Shown: piece after piece, positions 1-8,800 of the stretch | How positions within the stretch are numbered: position 1 is the first letter of the stretch | How the letters are laid out: every line of letters begins with the position of its first letter | Source: Flagellimonas profundi | Lineage (GTDB): Bacteria > Bacteroidota > Bacteroidia > Flavobacteriales > Flavobacteriaceae | Length of the DNA: 64,000 nt | Assembly: GCF_017313275.1 (NCBI RefSeq) | Contig: NZ_JAFLNM010000004.1 | Coordinates: forward strand, 246,291-310,290 | Direction of reading: 5' to 3' | The notes under the pieces: generated by a model | Seen by the model: only the letters and a program-made list of their open reading frames with translations | What the model was told of the DNA's origin: nothing | Databases searched by the model: none | Made by a program: the position numbers and the translations under genes

Positions 1-555
1 TGCTTCCAATGGGTCATCGGAGGTCAGCACTGCTATCTTGATATTCTGGTTATATTCCCTCATTTTTTTTAGCTCGTCCCATTTAAAACTGGAGATTACA
101 AAGTTTTCTGGGCTCCAACCTCGGCTTTCGATGTAATATGTTATGATGTGGTTGACCTTGTCCGCCGTTCCAGCTCCTTTTAGCTCAATGTTTAAAGCGA
201 CTTGATTATTTACGCGTTTGAGCACACTCTGCAAAACAGGTATTTTATGCCCTCCATCCAACGTAAGTTGCCCAATTTGTGCAATATTGTATTCTTCAAT
301 ATTACCACCAGAATTGGAGAGTCTATCTACCGTTTCATCGTGAAAAACAACGATTTCCCCGCTATCTATTTTGAACACATCGATTTCAATCATATCCACC
401 CCAAGCTCCATGGCTTTCTCTATGGAAGCCAAAGTATTCTCAGTCTCGTGACCCATGGCACCGCGGTGCCCTATTACCAATGGTTTTGATTTAGTCATTT
501 CGCAACTAGTTAAAAGTAGAACGGCTCCAAGAGCTATGAGTAAGTTTTTATTCAT
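1..555 (-). CDS. Glycerophosphodiester phosphodiesterase lipoprotein, N-terminal part (truncated by window edge)
   Basis: 185 codons are visible from the ATG at 555-553; the C-terminus lies left of the window. The product begins with a short lipoprotein signal ending LLLTSC (Cys18), so it should be anchored in the envelope. It then shows the GDPD hallmark: IGHRGAMGHETENT at about residues 28-41, EIDV at 57-60 and VFHDETVDRLS at 70-80. In this family the His-Arg of HRG, the Glu/Asp pair and the HD are the metal and catalytic residues. The expected reaction is hydrolysis of glycerophosphodiesters to glycerol-3-phosphate and an alcohol. It is followed upstream on the same strand by the amylase gene, but 58 bp of AT-rich DNA separate the two and no operon link is clear. 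Confidence 0.88.
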   Translation of the reverse strand, partial: MNKNLLIALGAVLLLTSCEMTKSKPLVIGHRGAMGHETENTLASIEKAMELGVDMIEIDVFKIDSGEIVVFHDETVDRLSNSGGNIEEYNIAQIGQLTLDGGHKIPVLQSVLKRVNNQVALNIELKGAGTADKVNHIITYYIESRGWSPENFVISSFKWDELKKMREYNQNIKIAVLTSDDPLEA

Positions 556-613
556 TTTGGATTGGTTTTGAACATTAAAAATACAATTTGACATAGAAAC
601 AATTAAAATTAAT

Positions 614-2485
614 TTACTCCTTAACGTTAAAAATATAGGATTGCAAAGGTTCCAACTCAACCTGTATCTGCCCTTGGCCATTGATAATGTTAAGTGTTTT
701 TTGTACCTCCCCGTACAATGCTTCATCCAAATTGTATTCTCCATCAGACAATTGCCATTTGGAAACAACATCTTCAGGCACTTTTAGATTGAAGTTGTAT
801 TGGTTATGGACATCAAAATTTGAAACAACAATGAGCTTCTCATTTTCAGACCATCTCACAAATGATAACACTCTATGGTCATAACCTTCGGTATTATCCT
901 TGTTATAAAAGTGAATCTCCTGGTATTCGCCCATGAGAGCTTCACTATTAATTGTGAAATTCAACAATCGTTTATAAAAATCTCGTAATTTTTTTTCTTC
1001 ATCGGACAACTGCCCGCCATCAAATTCTTTGTTGTTGACCCACCTTTGGTGGTGTGGTACTCCGATGTAATCAAAAATGGAAGTTCTTGTTGGTTTTCCG
1101 AAGCCGGCTTCTTCTGCTCCGGGCTCACCAACTTCTTGTCCAAAATAAATCATGGTTGGCGAGGTGCTAATTGTAGCGGAAACAACCATGGCAGGTTTCC
1201 CTAATTGGGCATTCCCTACAAAATCAGGACTGGCAATACGCTGCTCGTCATGGTTTTCCAAAAAGTGCAGCATATGGTGTTCTATATCGGCCATTCCTTT
1301 TTGCACTACGGGAATGTGATCCGTCCAACCATACCCTTTCATAATATGTTTGATGCTATCGTAAAGTTCCACCTTATCGTATAGGTAGTCCATTTTTCCT
1401 TTATGAATATAGTCCCTGTATAAACTAGGATTATATACTTCGGCCAACAGGAAAGCATCGGGGTTTATCATTTTGATATTGGAGTTGAGATAGCTCCAAA
1501 ACTCAACCGGCACCATTTCGGCCATGTCAAAACGGAAACCATCCACACCAAAACCCAACCAATATTCGGTGATATCCTTAAACTTGTGCCAAGAGTCAGG
1601 AAGCGTTTTATCTTTCCAAAACTCGTAGTGGTCCTTATAATTTTTTTGGAGGTATGCTTCGGGCAATTCGTCAAAGTCCTTTGTACCATCAGGGCGAATC
1701 CCATAATTGATTTTCACTGTTTCATACCAATCGTTAAAACGGGGTTGGGCCAATCGGGAGCCGTTGCCTGTCCATTTGGCGGGAATCTCTTCAAATTTCG
1801 AGTCGGCCAACCTATTTTCATCTCCTCCCAAGGGTAGGTATCCATCTTCCCACTTGGGCACTTGGAATGCTTCTCCGGGGATGTAATAAAAATTGTTGTT
1901 AACATCGTATTCCTTGGATGTATCGTCGGAAGCTCCGAAATCCTCCACACCCTCTGGATTTGTCTTTCCTTCATAATTTCTTGCCACATGGTTGGGAACA
2001 ATATCTATAATTACCTTTAGACCTGCATTGTGGGTTCGTTGAATCAGTTGTTTAAATTCTTCCAGCCGTTTTGAAGGGTCTATCGCCAAATCGGGGTTTA
2101 CATTATAGTAATCCTTGACCGCATAAGGTGAACCAGCTCTTCCCTTGACCACATCAGGGTCATCATTGGAGATACCATAAGCGGTATAATCATTTATAAC
2201 AGCATGGTGCGGTACTCCTGTGTACCAAATATGGGTAACGCCCAAACCTTTTATTTCGGACAGTGCCTTATCTGAAAAGTCGGCAAATTTGCCCACACCA
2301 TTTTCCTGGATGGTGCCCCATGGTTTGTTAGTAGTATTGGTGTTTCCAAATAGACGTGTGAATACCTGATAGACTACTTCTTTCTTTTTCATAGGTGGGG
2401 AATCGGACTTTTTATCGGGTTTATCTTTACAAGAAATCAGTGCAAAAATAGATAGGAATGAAATAAGACCATAAATTGTTCTCAT
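614..2485 (-). CDS. GH13 alpha-amylase family lipoprotein (SusG-like)
   Basis: 623 aa from the ATG at 2485; an in-frame TTG 24 bp upstream is less likely because the ATG gives a clean lipoprotein signal (ALISC, Cys19). All four GH13 conserved regions are present: DIVPNH at 161-166, DGFRFD at 315-320 (Asp320 nucleophile), LLAEV with Glu349 as general acid/base, and ENHDEQ at 410-415 with Asp413 stabilising the transition state. A C-terminal beta-sandwich region fills about 530-623. The family hydrolyses alpha-1,4 glucans such as starch, glycogen or maltodextrin. A lipid-anchored GH13 next to SusC/SusD suggests a surface or periplasmic role like SusG. It lies 24 bp downstream of the LacI-type gene and is probably co-transcribed with it. 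The exact subfamily (amylase, neopullulanase or other) cannot be read from motifs alone. Confidence 0.92.
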   Translation of the reverse strand: MRTIYGLISFLSIFALISCKDKPDKKSDSPPMKKKEVVYQVFTRLFGNTNTTNKPWGTIQENGVGKFADFSDKALSEIKGLGVTHIWYTGVPHHAVINDYTAYGISNDDPDVVKGRAGSPYAVKDYYNVNPDLAIDPSKRLEEFKQLIQRTHNAGLKVIIDIVPNHVARNYEGKTNPEGVEDFGASDDTSKEYDVNNNFYYIPGEAFQVPKWEDGYLPLGGDENRLADSKFEEIPAKWTGNGSRLAQPRFNDWYETVKINYGIRPDGTKDFDELPEAYLQKNYKDHYEFWKDKTLPDSWHKFKDITEYWLGFGVDGFRFDMAEMVPVEFWSYLNSNIKMINPDAFLLAEVYNPSLYRDYIHKGKMDYLYDKVELYDSIKHIMKGYGWTDHIPVVQKGMADIEHHMLHFLENHDEQRIASPDFVGNAQLGKPAMVVSATISTSPTMIYFGQEVGEPGAEEAGFGKPTRTSIFDYIGVPHHQRWVNNKEFDGGQLSDEEKKLRDFYKRLLNFTINSEALMGEYQEIHFYNKDNTEGYDHRVLSFVRWSENEKLIVVSNFDVHNQYNFNLKVPEDVVSKWQLSDGEYNLDEALYGEVQKTLNIINGQGQIQVELEPLQSYIFNVKE

Positions 2486-2509
2486 GTCAAAATTGGTTAG
2501 TCGACTCAA

Positions 2510-3550
2510 TCAATGGGCAATAGAGTCTCTGATGACCAAGGTGGGCTCTAATATTTTGGTTTGATAGGTTTCTTCCTCTGCTTCACTTTCCACCTTATCA
2601 ATAAGCATTTTAGCAGAAACTTCGCCCATTTTTTCTCCATGTTGGGCCACTACAGTTAAACTGGGGTTGGCATATTTGGACAAAACACCATCCGTAAATC
2701 CAATAAATGAAATGTCTTCAGGAATTTTCAATCCTTTCTCTTGCACCAAACGCATGCTGTACACCGCAAATATTTCATTGACGCACAACACAGCATCTGG
2801 TTCGTTGGTATTTAAAAACGTTTTTATGGATCCTTCATCCATTTCCATAGAGGGCATCTTCAATATCATGGATTCATCAATGCCGAGACTACTTTCTTCC
2901 AGTGCCCTACGGTACCCTTTTGTTCGGGCCTTGCTAACACTTAAGTAATCATCGGTCGTGATCAGGGCTATCCTTTTCTTTCCTTGGTCGATGAATTTCT
3001 TTGTTGCCTCGTATGCGCCAAGTTCATCATCTATAATAACCTTGTCACATTCCACCTCATTGGTAATCCTGTCAAAAAGTACTACGGGAATCCCTTGATC
3101 GGTAACTTCTTTTAAATGGTTGTAATCAGCTTTCTGTTGTGTTTCTGAGGAAAGGGACATGATGAACCCATCGATACTTCCATTGGCCAACATTTCCATA
3201 TTAATGACCTCTTTATCGAAAGATTCTTCGGATAGACAAACGATAACGTTATAACCACGGGCGTTTGCATATTTTTCAATGCCCCGTATTACTGTTGTAA
3301 AAAAATGATGGACTATATCTGGAATTACGACACCAATATTTTTAGTCCTCTTATTTTTAAGACTAATTGCAATATTGTTGGGTTTATAATTGTAAAGTTT
3401 GGCAAAAGCCTGCACCTTTTCTTTGGTATCCCGGCTAATTTCCTCACTGTTCTTTAGGGCTTTGGAAACTGTTGAAATGGATACCTCTAGTTCTCTGGCT
3501 ATATCTTTTAATGTAATTTTTGCTTTCAATGATGATATTTTAGGGCACAC
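2510..3550 (-). CDS. LacI-family transcriptional regulator
   Basis: 346 aa from a GTG at 3550; an in-frame TTG seven codons later would also work and there is no ATG before the DNA-binding domain, so the start is uncertain. Residues about 11-60 form the LacI helix-turn-helix and hinge (ITLKDIARELEVSISTVSKA, then YKPNNIA). The rest is a periplasmic-binding-protein-like sensor (GVVIPDIVHHFF, SIDGFIMSLS, FTDGVLSKYANPSLTVV). It should bind a palindrome and respond to a sugar ligand. It sits between the GH13 gene, which it precedes on the same strand, and the divergent susC gene. An 18-bp near-perfect palindrome with a central CG at 3789-3806 is the obvious operator candidate. Whether it represses or activates cannot be told from the sequence. 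Confidence 0.9.
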   Translation of the reverse strand: MCPKISSLKAKITLKDIARELEVSISTVSKALKNSEEISRDTKEKVQAFAKLYNYKPNNIAISLKNKRTKNIGVVIPDIVHHFFTTVIRGIEKYANARGYNVIVCLSEESFDKEVINMEMLANGSIDGFIMSLSSETQQKADYNHLKEVTDQGIPVVLFDRITNEVECDKVIIDDELGAYEATKKFIDQGKKRIALITTDDYLSVSKARTKGYRRALEESSLGIDESMILKMPSMEMDEGSIKTFLNTNEPDAVLCVNEIFAVYSMRLVQEKGLKIPEDISFIGFTDGVLSKYANPSLTVVAQHGEKMGEVSAKMLIDKVESEAEEETYQTKILEPTLVIRDSIAH

Positions 3551-3899
3551 TAATTCCGCTGTGGAAATTACTCAATAAAGATCCAAGGGTGCGCACAAAT
3601 TACATTTTTTAACAAAACGGGTATGAAAATTTGAAAAACCTTCTTTCGGTTAAGAATGCATTTCAAAAAATAAAATCCTTATATTAGTCCTTATTATTGT
3701 TAAATTCTTAAATCTCATTGCTTTTATTGAGATAACAGCAAACTAACAATTTAAGTTTTGTCATACTCACACACTTCAAAGTTATTAACACGAAACCGTT
3801 TTCGTGATATTTTGCAATATACTTAAATTTCGATTAACCTTTTTTTTATATATGTTTAACACTTGAATTAAAATTAACTAAACTTAAAATTAATTATTT
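3551..3899. other. 349-bp divergent intergenic region between LacI regulator and susC
   Basis: AT-rich non-coding DNA with no ORF of note. It holds the LacI-type palindrome at 3789-3806. Near-matches to the Bacteroidota -7 element occur (around 3752-3760 and 3803-3812) but none fits TAnnTTTG exactly, so no promoter is called. The last ~60 bp before susC is an A/T-rich leader. Confidence 0.6.
3789..3806. promoter_or_regulatory. Candidate LacI-family operator
   Basis: The 18-mer CACGAAACCGTTTTCGTG is self-complementary at all but one pair of positions (8 and 11), with the CG at the dyad centre that LacI-family dimers typically require. It lies 94 bp upstream of the susC start and about 240 bp upstream of the divergent lacI-type gene. 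Assignment to the adjacent LacI regulator is inference from position and symmetry. Confidence 0.65.
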
Positions 3900-6800
3900 A
3901 TGAAGATTACGCTACTAAAAAGCTTTTTGCTGCTTGGGGCATTTTTATGCTTTGGGGTCGCAAAGGCTCAGACAGTATCAGGTACCGTTTCGGATGCAAA
4001 CGGACCGTTGCCAGGGGCAAGCGTATTGGTAAAAGGCACTACCAATGGTACGCAGACCGATTTTGATGGTAACTATACGCTCAGCGATGTTGAGGGTAGT
4101 TCCACGTTGGTTTTTAGTTACATTGGTTATAAGACCGTAGAAATTGCGGTAAATGGCCAGTCTACCATTAATGTTACCTTGGAAGAAGATGCGCAAGCCT
4201 TGGATGAGGTTGTAATTATCGGTTATGGTCAAACCACTGTAAAAGATGCGACCGGTTCTGTTGCTGCTGTAACCTCCGAAGAATTTAACGGAGGTGTCAT
4301 CGCTTCACCGGAACAATTGATTCAAGGTAAGACCGCTGGTGTGCAGATTACGCAAGCGAGTGGTGAGCCTGGTGCAGGGATGAACTTGAGAATTAGGGGT
4401 TCTAATTCCATTCGTTCCAACAACAATCCGCTTTTCGTTGTGGATGGAGTGCCATTATCCGGGGAATCAACAACGCCATCTGGCGGTGATGTGATCAATG
4501 GTAGTAATGCTACGAGAAACCCATTGAACTTTATCAACCCTAACGACATCGAGAGTATGTCCATCTTGAAAGATGCTTCTGCAACTGCAATATATGGTTC
4601 TCGTGGTGCGAATGGTGTTGTAATTATTACCACTAAAAGTGGTAGAACTGGTCAAGGTGGTGTATGGGAATTTAGCTCCAATTTGAGTATCTCCACACCT
4701 GCTAACGAATATGACCTTTTTAACAGAGATGAATTCCTGTCTACAACGGCTGCCATAAGAAGCCAAGAAATTGCTGATGCCAGTGATTACGGTTACAATA
4801 CAAATTGGCAAGATTATATTACAAGGACGGTTGCATCACAAAACCAAAACCTTTCTTACTCAAGAAACTACGGTAGCGGTAACGTTAGAGCTACATTCTC
4901 TTACGGAAAGCAATTCGGTGTGATTGAAAAATCAGCACAAGAACGTATTACTGGTAGATTAAATGCTAGCCATCGTTTTTTGGATGATAAGCTAAGATTG
5001 AATCTTCAGGCTTCCATGTCCCGTGTAAATGACGATGCACCACCTATTAGTGGTACTTCCGGTGCAAGTGGTAACTTAATTGGTGCTGCTTATTCTGCCA
5101 ACCCAACATGGCCGGCAAGCTCAGTATTTTTCTTAGAAGGAAACCAACTGAACCCTGCTAATTACCTCGCAAACTTCCAATCTGTAACTCATACGGATCG
5201 TGCTCTAATCAATTTTTCTGCTGAGTATGATATAATTCCAGAATTGACTGCTAAAGTGAGCGTAGGTTATGACGATTCTGATGCTAAGGCAATCTCGTCT
5301 ATTTCTGGAAATGCCAATAACTTTAACCGAGTTACAGGAAATGGTCAATCGGCTTATAACACGCTAAACGCAACAAGTCAGCTATTGGAAGCTACACTTA
5401 ACTATAACAAGGATTTTGATAATTCCTCTCTAGATATAATTGTAGGTTATTCCTTTCAGGATTTCCAAAGAAAAGGGTTCAACTCACAAGGATGGAAAGC
5501 ACCGACTACTGATTTGAACGAGATGGGCTCTGCCTTGATAGACGATGTAAATACAATTAGAGAAAGCATCAGCGGACCATACCAACAAGCTGGTTATGCT
5601 CCGAACGGTACTTTTGTCAACAGCATCAATCCTTTCGAAGATACTGCCTCCTTGGGTGTTTCCTCTGGAGCCTATACTTCAGTTTGGGTAGATACATTCG
5701 ACAATACGGATGAACTTCAATCTTTCTTCACAAGGGCTAATTATTCCTTGAACAACAAGTTTTTATTTACCGCTACGGTAAGAGCTGATGGTTCTTCAAA
5801 ATTCGGTGGTAGTAATCAATACGGTTATTTCCCTTCCGGTGCCTTTGCCTGGAAAATTAACGAAGAAGATTTCATAGGAGACAATGTTTCAACATTGAAA
5901 TTAAGATTGGGTGCTGGTATTACCGGTAACCAAGAAGGTCTTGGATATGCCAACTTCTTAAGAAGGGTTCGTTTCTCTCAACCAGGTATTAGCGACAGTG
6001 GTGAAATCCTTAGACCAGGTGCACAGACCGTTGCAGTACAAAACCCGGACCTCAAGTGGGAATCCACTTTGGATCTGAACGTTGGTATTGACTTCGGTTT
6101 CAATCTTGATAGATTCAGCGGTTCCCTTGATTTTTATAGAAAAGAGACCAAAGATCTATTGTTCAGACAAGGTGCTGCTGCACCAGCTGCTGACCCTTTT
6201 GTCTTTAAAAACTTAACGGACGGTACAGTAATCAACCAAGGTATTGAAGTTGCTTTAAATTATGACTTCATTCAGATGGAGGACGTTACATTCTCCTCTT
6301 CCTTCAATTTTGCTTACAACAAAAACACAGTTGAAGGCTTGAACGGAATTACTGCCAACTTTGGTGCATTGAACGGTCCTGGACTAACCGATGCATTTGC
6401 TCAACGTTTGGGAGAAGGAAGATCTCTATTCTCTTATTATATGGCTGAATATTCCGTTGACAGCAGCGGTAATCCAGACTTTAACCCTGATCAAAAGGAT
6501 TTTGTGGATAAAGACGGTCTGCCAGATATAAATGCCGGTCTTTCCCTTAACCTTAGAGTTAAAAACTGGGATGCATCCGCATACTTTACAGGTCAGTTTG
6601 GATTCTATGTATATAACAATACAGCGAACGCATTCTTGAACAGACCAACTTTTGAGACAACAAGAAACGCTACCCAAAGAGCTTTGGACACCAACGTAAG
6701 TCAGGAAGTTTCTACACTATACCTTGAAAACGGTGATTTTGTGAGACTACAAAATGCCAGTGTAGGTTATAATGTACCACTAAGTGGCGATGGCACTTTG

Positions 6801-6983
6801 AAAAGTTTAAGACTATCGTTAACAGGACAAAACTTGTTCTTGATTACCGACTATAGTGGTTTAGATCCCGAAGTATCATCTAGTACAGGTGACCTTGGTA
6901 CTGGTATACCAAGTGCTAGTATTGATTACACTTCTTTCCCAAGGCCAAGAACTGTAACATTGGGTATCAACGCTAAATTTTAA
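3900..6983 (+). CDS. SusC/RagA-family TonB-dependent outer-membrane receptor
   Basis: 1027 aa. A signal peptide ends near AKAQ (residue 24). Residues about 25-96 form the carboxypeptidase-regulatory-like (CNA-B-like) domain (VSGTVSDANGPLPGASVLVK ... TDFDGNYTL). DEVVIIGYG at 102-110 is the typical SusC TonB-box region. A plug follows with LRIRGSNSI and NPLFVVDGVP at 163-185, then a 22-strand-type barrel ending in the usual aromatic residue (Phe). It should form the TonB-powered pore through which oligosaccharides captured by SusD enter the periplasm. The susD gene starts 13 bp downstream after a poly-A stretch, so the two form an operon. Neighbouring GH13 and LacI genes suggest alpha-glucan substrates, but specificity is inferred only. 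Confidence 0.95.
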   Translation: MKITLLKSFLLLGAFLCFGVAKAQTVSGTVSDANGPLPGASVLVKGTTNGTQTDFDGNYTLSDVEGSSTLVFSYIGYKTVEIAVNGQSTINVTLEEDAQALDEVVIIGYGQTTVKDATGSVAAVTSEEFNGGVIASPEQLIQGKTAGVQITQASGEPGAGMNLRIRGSNSIRSNNNPLFVVDGVPLSGESTTPSGGDVINGSNATRNPLNFINPNDIESMSILKDASATAIYGSRGANGVVIITTKSGRTGQGGVWEFSSNLSISTPANEYDLFNRDEFLSTTAAIRSQEIADASDYGYNTNWQDYITRTVASQNQNLSYSRNYGSGNVRATFSYGKQFGVIEKSAQERITGRLNASHRFLDDKLRLNLQASMSRVNDDAPPISGTSGASGNLIGAAYSANPTWPASSVFFLEGNQLNPANYLANFQSVTHTDRALINFSAEYDIIPELTAKVSVGYDDSDAKAISSISGNANNFNRVTGNGQSAYNTLNATSQLLEATLNYNKDFDNSSLDIIVGYSFQDFQRKGFNSQGWKAPTTDLNEMGSALIDDVNTIRESISGPYQQAGYAPNGTFVNSINPFEDTASLGVSSGAYTSVWVDTFDNTDELQSFFTRANYSLNNKFLFTATVRADGSSKFGGSNQYGYFPSGAFAWKINEEDFIGDNVSTLKLRLGAGITGNQEGLGYANFLRRVRFSQPGISDSGEILRPGAQTVAVQNPDLKWESTLDLNVGIDFGFNLDRFSGSLDFYRKETKDLLFRQGAAAPAADPFVFKNLTDGTVINQGIEVALNYDFIQMEDVTFSSSFNFAYNKNTVEGLNGITANFGALNGPGLTDAFAQRLGEGRSLFSYYMAEYSVDSSGNPDFNPDQKDFVDKDGLPDINAGLSLNLRVKNWDASAYFTGQFGFYVYNNTANAFLNRPTFETTRNATQRALDTNVSQEVSTLYLENGDFVRLQNASVGYNVPLSGDGTLKSLRLSLTGQNLFLITDYSGLDPEVSSSTGDLGTGIPSASIDYTSFPRPRTVTLGINAKF

Positions 6984-6996
6984 AAAAAAAAAAGCA

Positions 6997-8631
6997 ATGA
7001 AAAAATTTATAAAACAAACGAACAAATATTTTTCTCTCAGCTTGTTCGTAGGGATTATGCTGACTTCCTGTACAGATTTGGAAGTAGAGCCCACGGACTC
7101 GCTATTAGATGATGGGTTTACCGGCATACAAACTGCCGAGGCTGCTTCGAGCCAGATAACTGCAATGTACAACGATGTAAATGGTTATTTTGGTACGCAA
7201 GCGAACTTATATGCCCTTAATGAAGTTACCACAGATGCCCTTTTGGTTCCTACAAGAGGTTCTGACTGGGGTGATAATGGTATATGGAGACAATTGCACC
7301 AACACTCATGGACTCCAGAACACTCCTATATTTTAGGTGTATGGAACGAATGGAACGGTTTGCAATTAAGTGCAAGTGAAGTTTTGGATTCAAGATCTGC
7401 TTCTTCCAGTGAAGCTCAAGGACACGCCTCATTTTTAAGAGCGTTATCAATGTTCGTGATCTTGGACAACTTTGCGCAAGTACCTTATAGAGATACAGAG
7501 GCTGCCGACCCGCTTGCTGACCCAGATGTACTTACGGGAGAAGATGCGATTGGTTTTATCTTGAGTGATTTGGATAATGCCATTGCCAATCTTCCCGCAT
7601 CTACTGCTGGTGATGATAATTTTAGAGCAACTAAAGCAGCCGCTCGCTTCCTTAAGGCAAAGGTTCTTTTGAACAGACATGTTTACAATGGTTCAGGTTC
7701 AGCAGCTTCAAGTGACATGAGCGAGGTAATTTCCCTTGTTAACGCCATCGAAGGAGATGGATATGAGCTTGCTTCCGACTACTTTGATATCTTCGTACCT
7801 GGAGGAGGTGACACAGAGACCATTTGGTACGCTCAAACCTCAGCTGGAACAAGAATATTCAACACATTGCACTACAACTCTACAGAGCTTGGTGGTGGTG
7901 GTTGGAACGGTTTCAGTACTTTGGCCGAGTTCTACGACTTGTTCGAAGGTGATGCCGATAACAACCGAGGTCTTAACGATGGCACCTTGAACGATAATCA
8001 AGAAGAACGAAGAGGTTTTGTTCCTCCAAGTGGTATTGCTTACGACGGTAGCTATGGTACCGATGACAACAACGATGGTATTGTAGATGGATCCAATGTA
8101 GGCTTCGGTTTCCTTATTGGTCAACAATATGGTCCTAATGGAGCTGCTTTGGAAGATAGAGGTGGTAACCCACTTTCTTTTACAAGAGAATTCTTCAGTG
8201 CAGTTGATGGACAACCAAGCCTTGTGGACAACAATGAGGTAACTGGTATCCGTGTTATTAAATACAACCCAAGAGATGGAGCATTTGCCAACCACATTAT
8301 TTTCTTCAGATATTCAGATGCATATTTGATGAAAGCTGAAGCTATGTGGAGAAGTGGTGGTGATCCAACTGCAATGATCAACGATTTAAGAACTATTAGA
8401 GGTGCTGCTCCACTTGGATCAGTGAGCGAGCAAGATCTATTGGACGAAAGAGCTCGTGAATTGTACACAGAAGGTTGGAGAAGAAACGACCTAGTTCGTT
8501 TTGGACAGTACACTAAAGACTGGGAATTTAAAGAAGCTGACGCTGTTGGAAATCCAGATCGTCAATTATTCCCGATCCCATCTGCCCAACTTATTCTTAA
8601 CCCTAACTTGGTTCAGAACCCAGGCTATTAG
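6997..8631 (+). CDS. SusD/RagB-family surface nutrient-binding lipoprotein
   Basis: 544 aa with a lipoprotein signal ending LTSC (Cys25), followed by the SusD-typical TDLEVEPTDSL. The C-terminal half has the family signatures YLMKAEAMWRSGGDPTAMI, LRTIRGAA and ARELYTEGWRRNDLVRFGQY, ending in the usual LFPIPSAQLILNPNLVQNPGY-like tail. SusD proteins form the lid on the SusC barrel and bind the glycan at the cell surface. The ORF follows susC directly and is closed by a strong hairpin terminator, so susCD appears to be a two-gene transcript. No other glycan-binding lipoprotein (SusE/F type) follows. Confidence 0.95.
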   Translation: MKKFIKQTNKYFSLSLFVGIMLTSCTDLEVEPTDSLLDDGFTGIQTAEAASSQITAMYNDVNGYFGTQANLYALNEVTTDALLVPTRGSDWGDNGIWRQLHQHSWTPEHSYILGVWNEWNGLQLSASEVLDSRSASSSEAQGHASFLRALSMFVILDNFAQVPYRDTEAADPLADPDVLTGEDAIGFILSDLDNAIANLPASTAGDDNFRATKAAARFLKAKVLLNRHVYNGSGSAASSDMSEVISLVNAIEGDGYELASDYFDIFVPGGGDTETIWYAQTSAGTRIFNTLHYNSTELGGGGWNGFSTLAEFYDLFEGDADNNRGLNDGTLNDNQEERRGFVPPSGIAYDGSYGTDDNNDGIVDGSNVGFGFLIGQQYGPNGAALEDRGGNPLSFTREFFSAVDGQPSLVDNNEVTGIRVIKYNPRDGAFANHIIFFRYSDAYLMKAEAMWRSGGDPTAMINDLRTIRGAAPLGSVSEQDLLDERARELYTEGWRRNDLVRFGQYTKDWEFKEADAVGNPDRQLFPIPSAQLILNPNLVQNPGY

Positions 8632-8661
8632 AATTTCAAAGTTTAAGATGTTTAAATATGG

Positions 8662-8690
8662 AAAGACCACCGTTCGGTGGTCTTTTCTTT
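8662..8690 (+). terminator. Rho-independent terminator of susCD
   Basis: AAAGACCACC / GGTGGTCTTT stem with a GTTC loop (8662-8685), followed by a T-rich tract. It lies 30 bp after the susD stop and separates susCD from the next gene cluster. Confidence 0.85.
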
Positions 8691-8729
8691 TTGACATAAC
8701 GTCTATTAGTTAATTATTAATCCTTTCTT

Positions 8730-8752
8730 AGTAAAACATTAATCGTTTTACT
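8730..8752. promoter_or_regulatory. Inverted repeat upstream of the FG-GAP cluster
   Basis: Perfect 8-bp arms AGTAAAAC and GTTTTACT separated by ATTAATC, 48 bp before the first FG-GAP gene. It has no T-tract and follows a real terminator, so a protein-binding site is more likely than a second terminator. The regulator is unknown. Confidence 0.35.
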
Positions 8753-8800
8753 GCCGGCGTGCAAAAAGTAATTATTTATATTACCTCCTGCTATTGATAA

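Noticed and set aside
202..489. 95-codon plus-strand open frame
   Set aside because: Antisense to the glycerophosphodiesterase coding sequence, which has clear motifs on the minus strand.
3750..3815. Promoter -7 elements for susC
   Set aside because: TAAGTTTTG and GATATTTTG have the wrong internal spacing for TAnnTTTG; no exact match was found.
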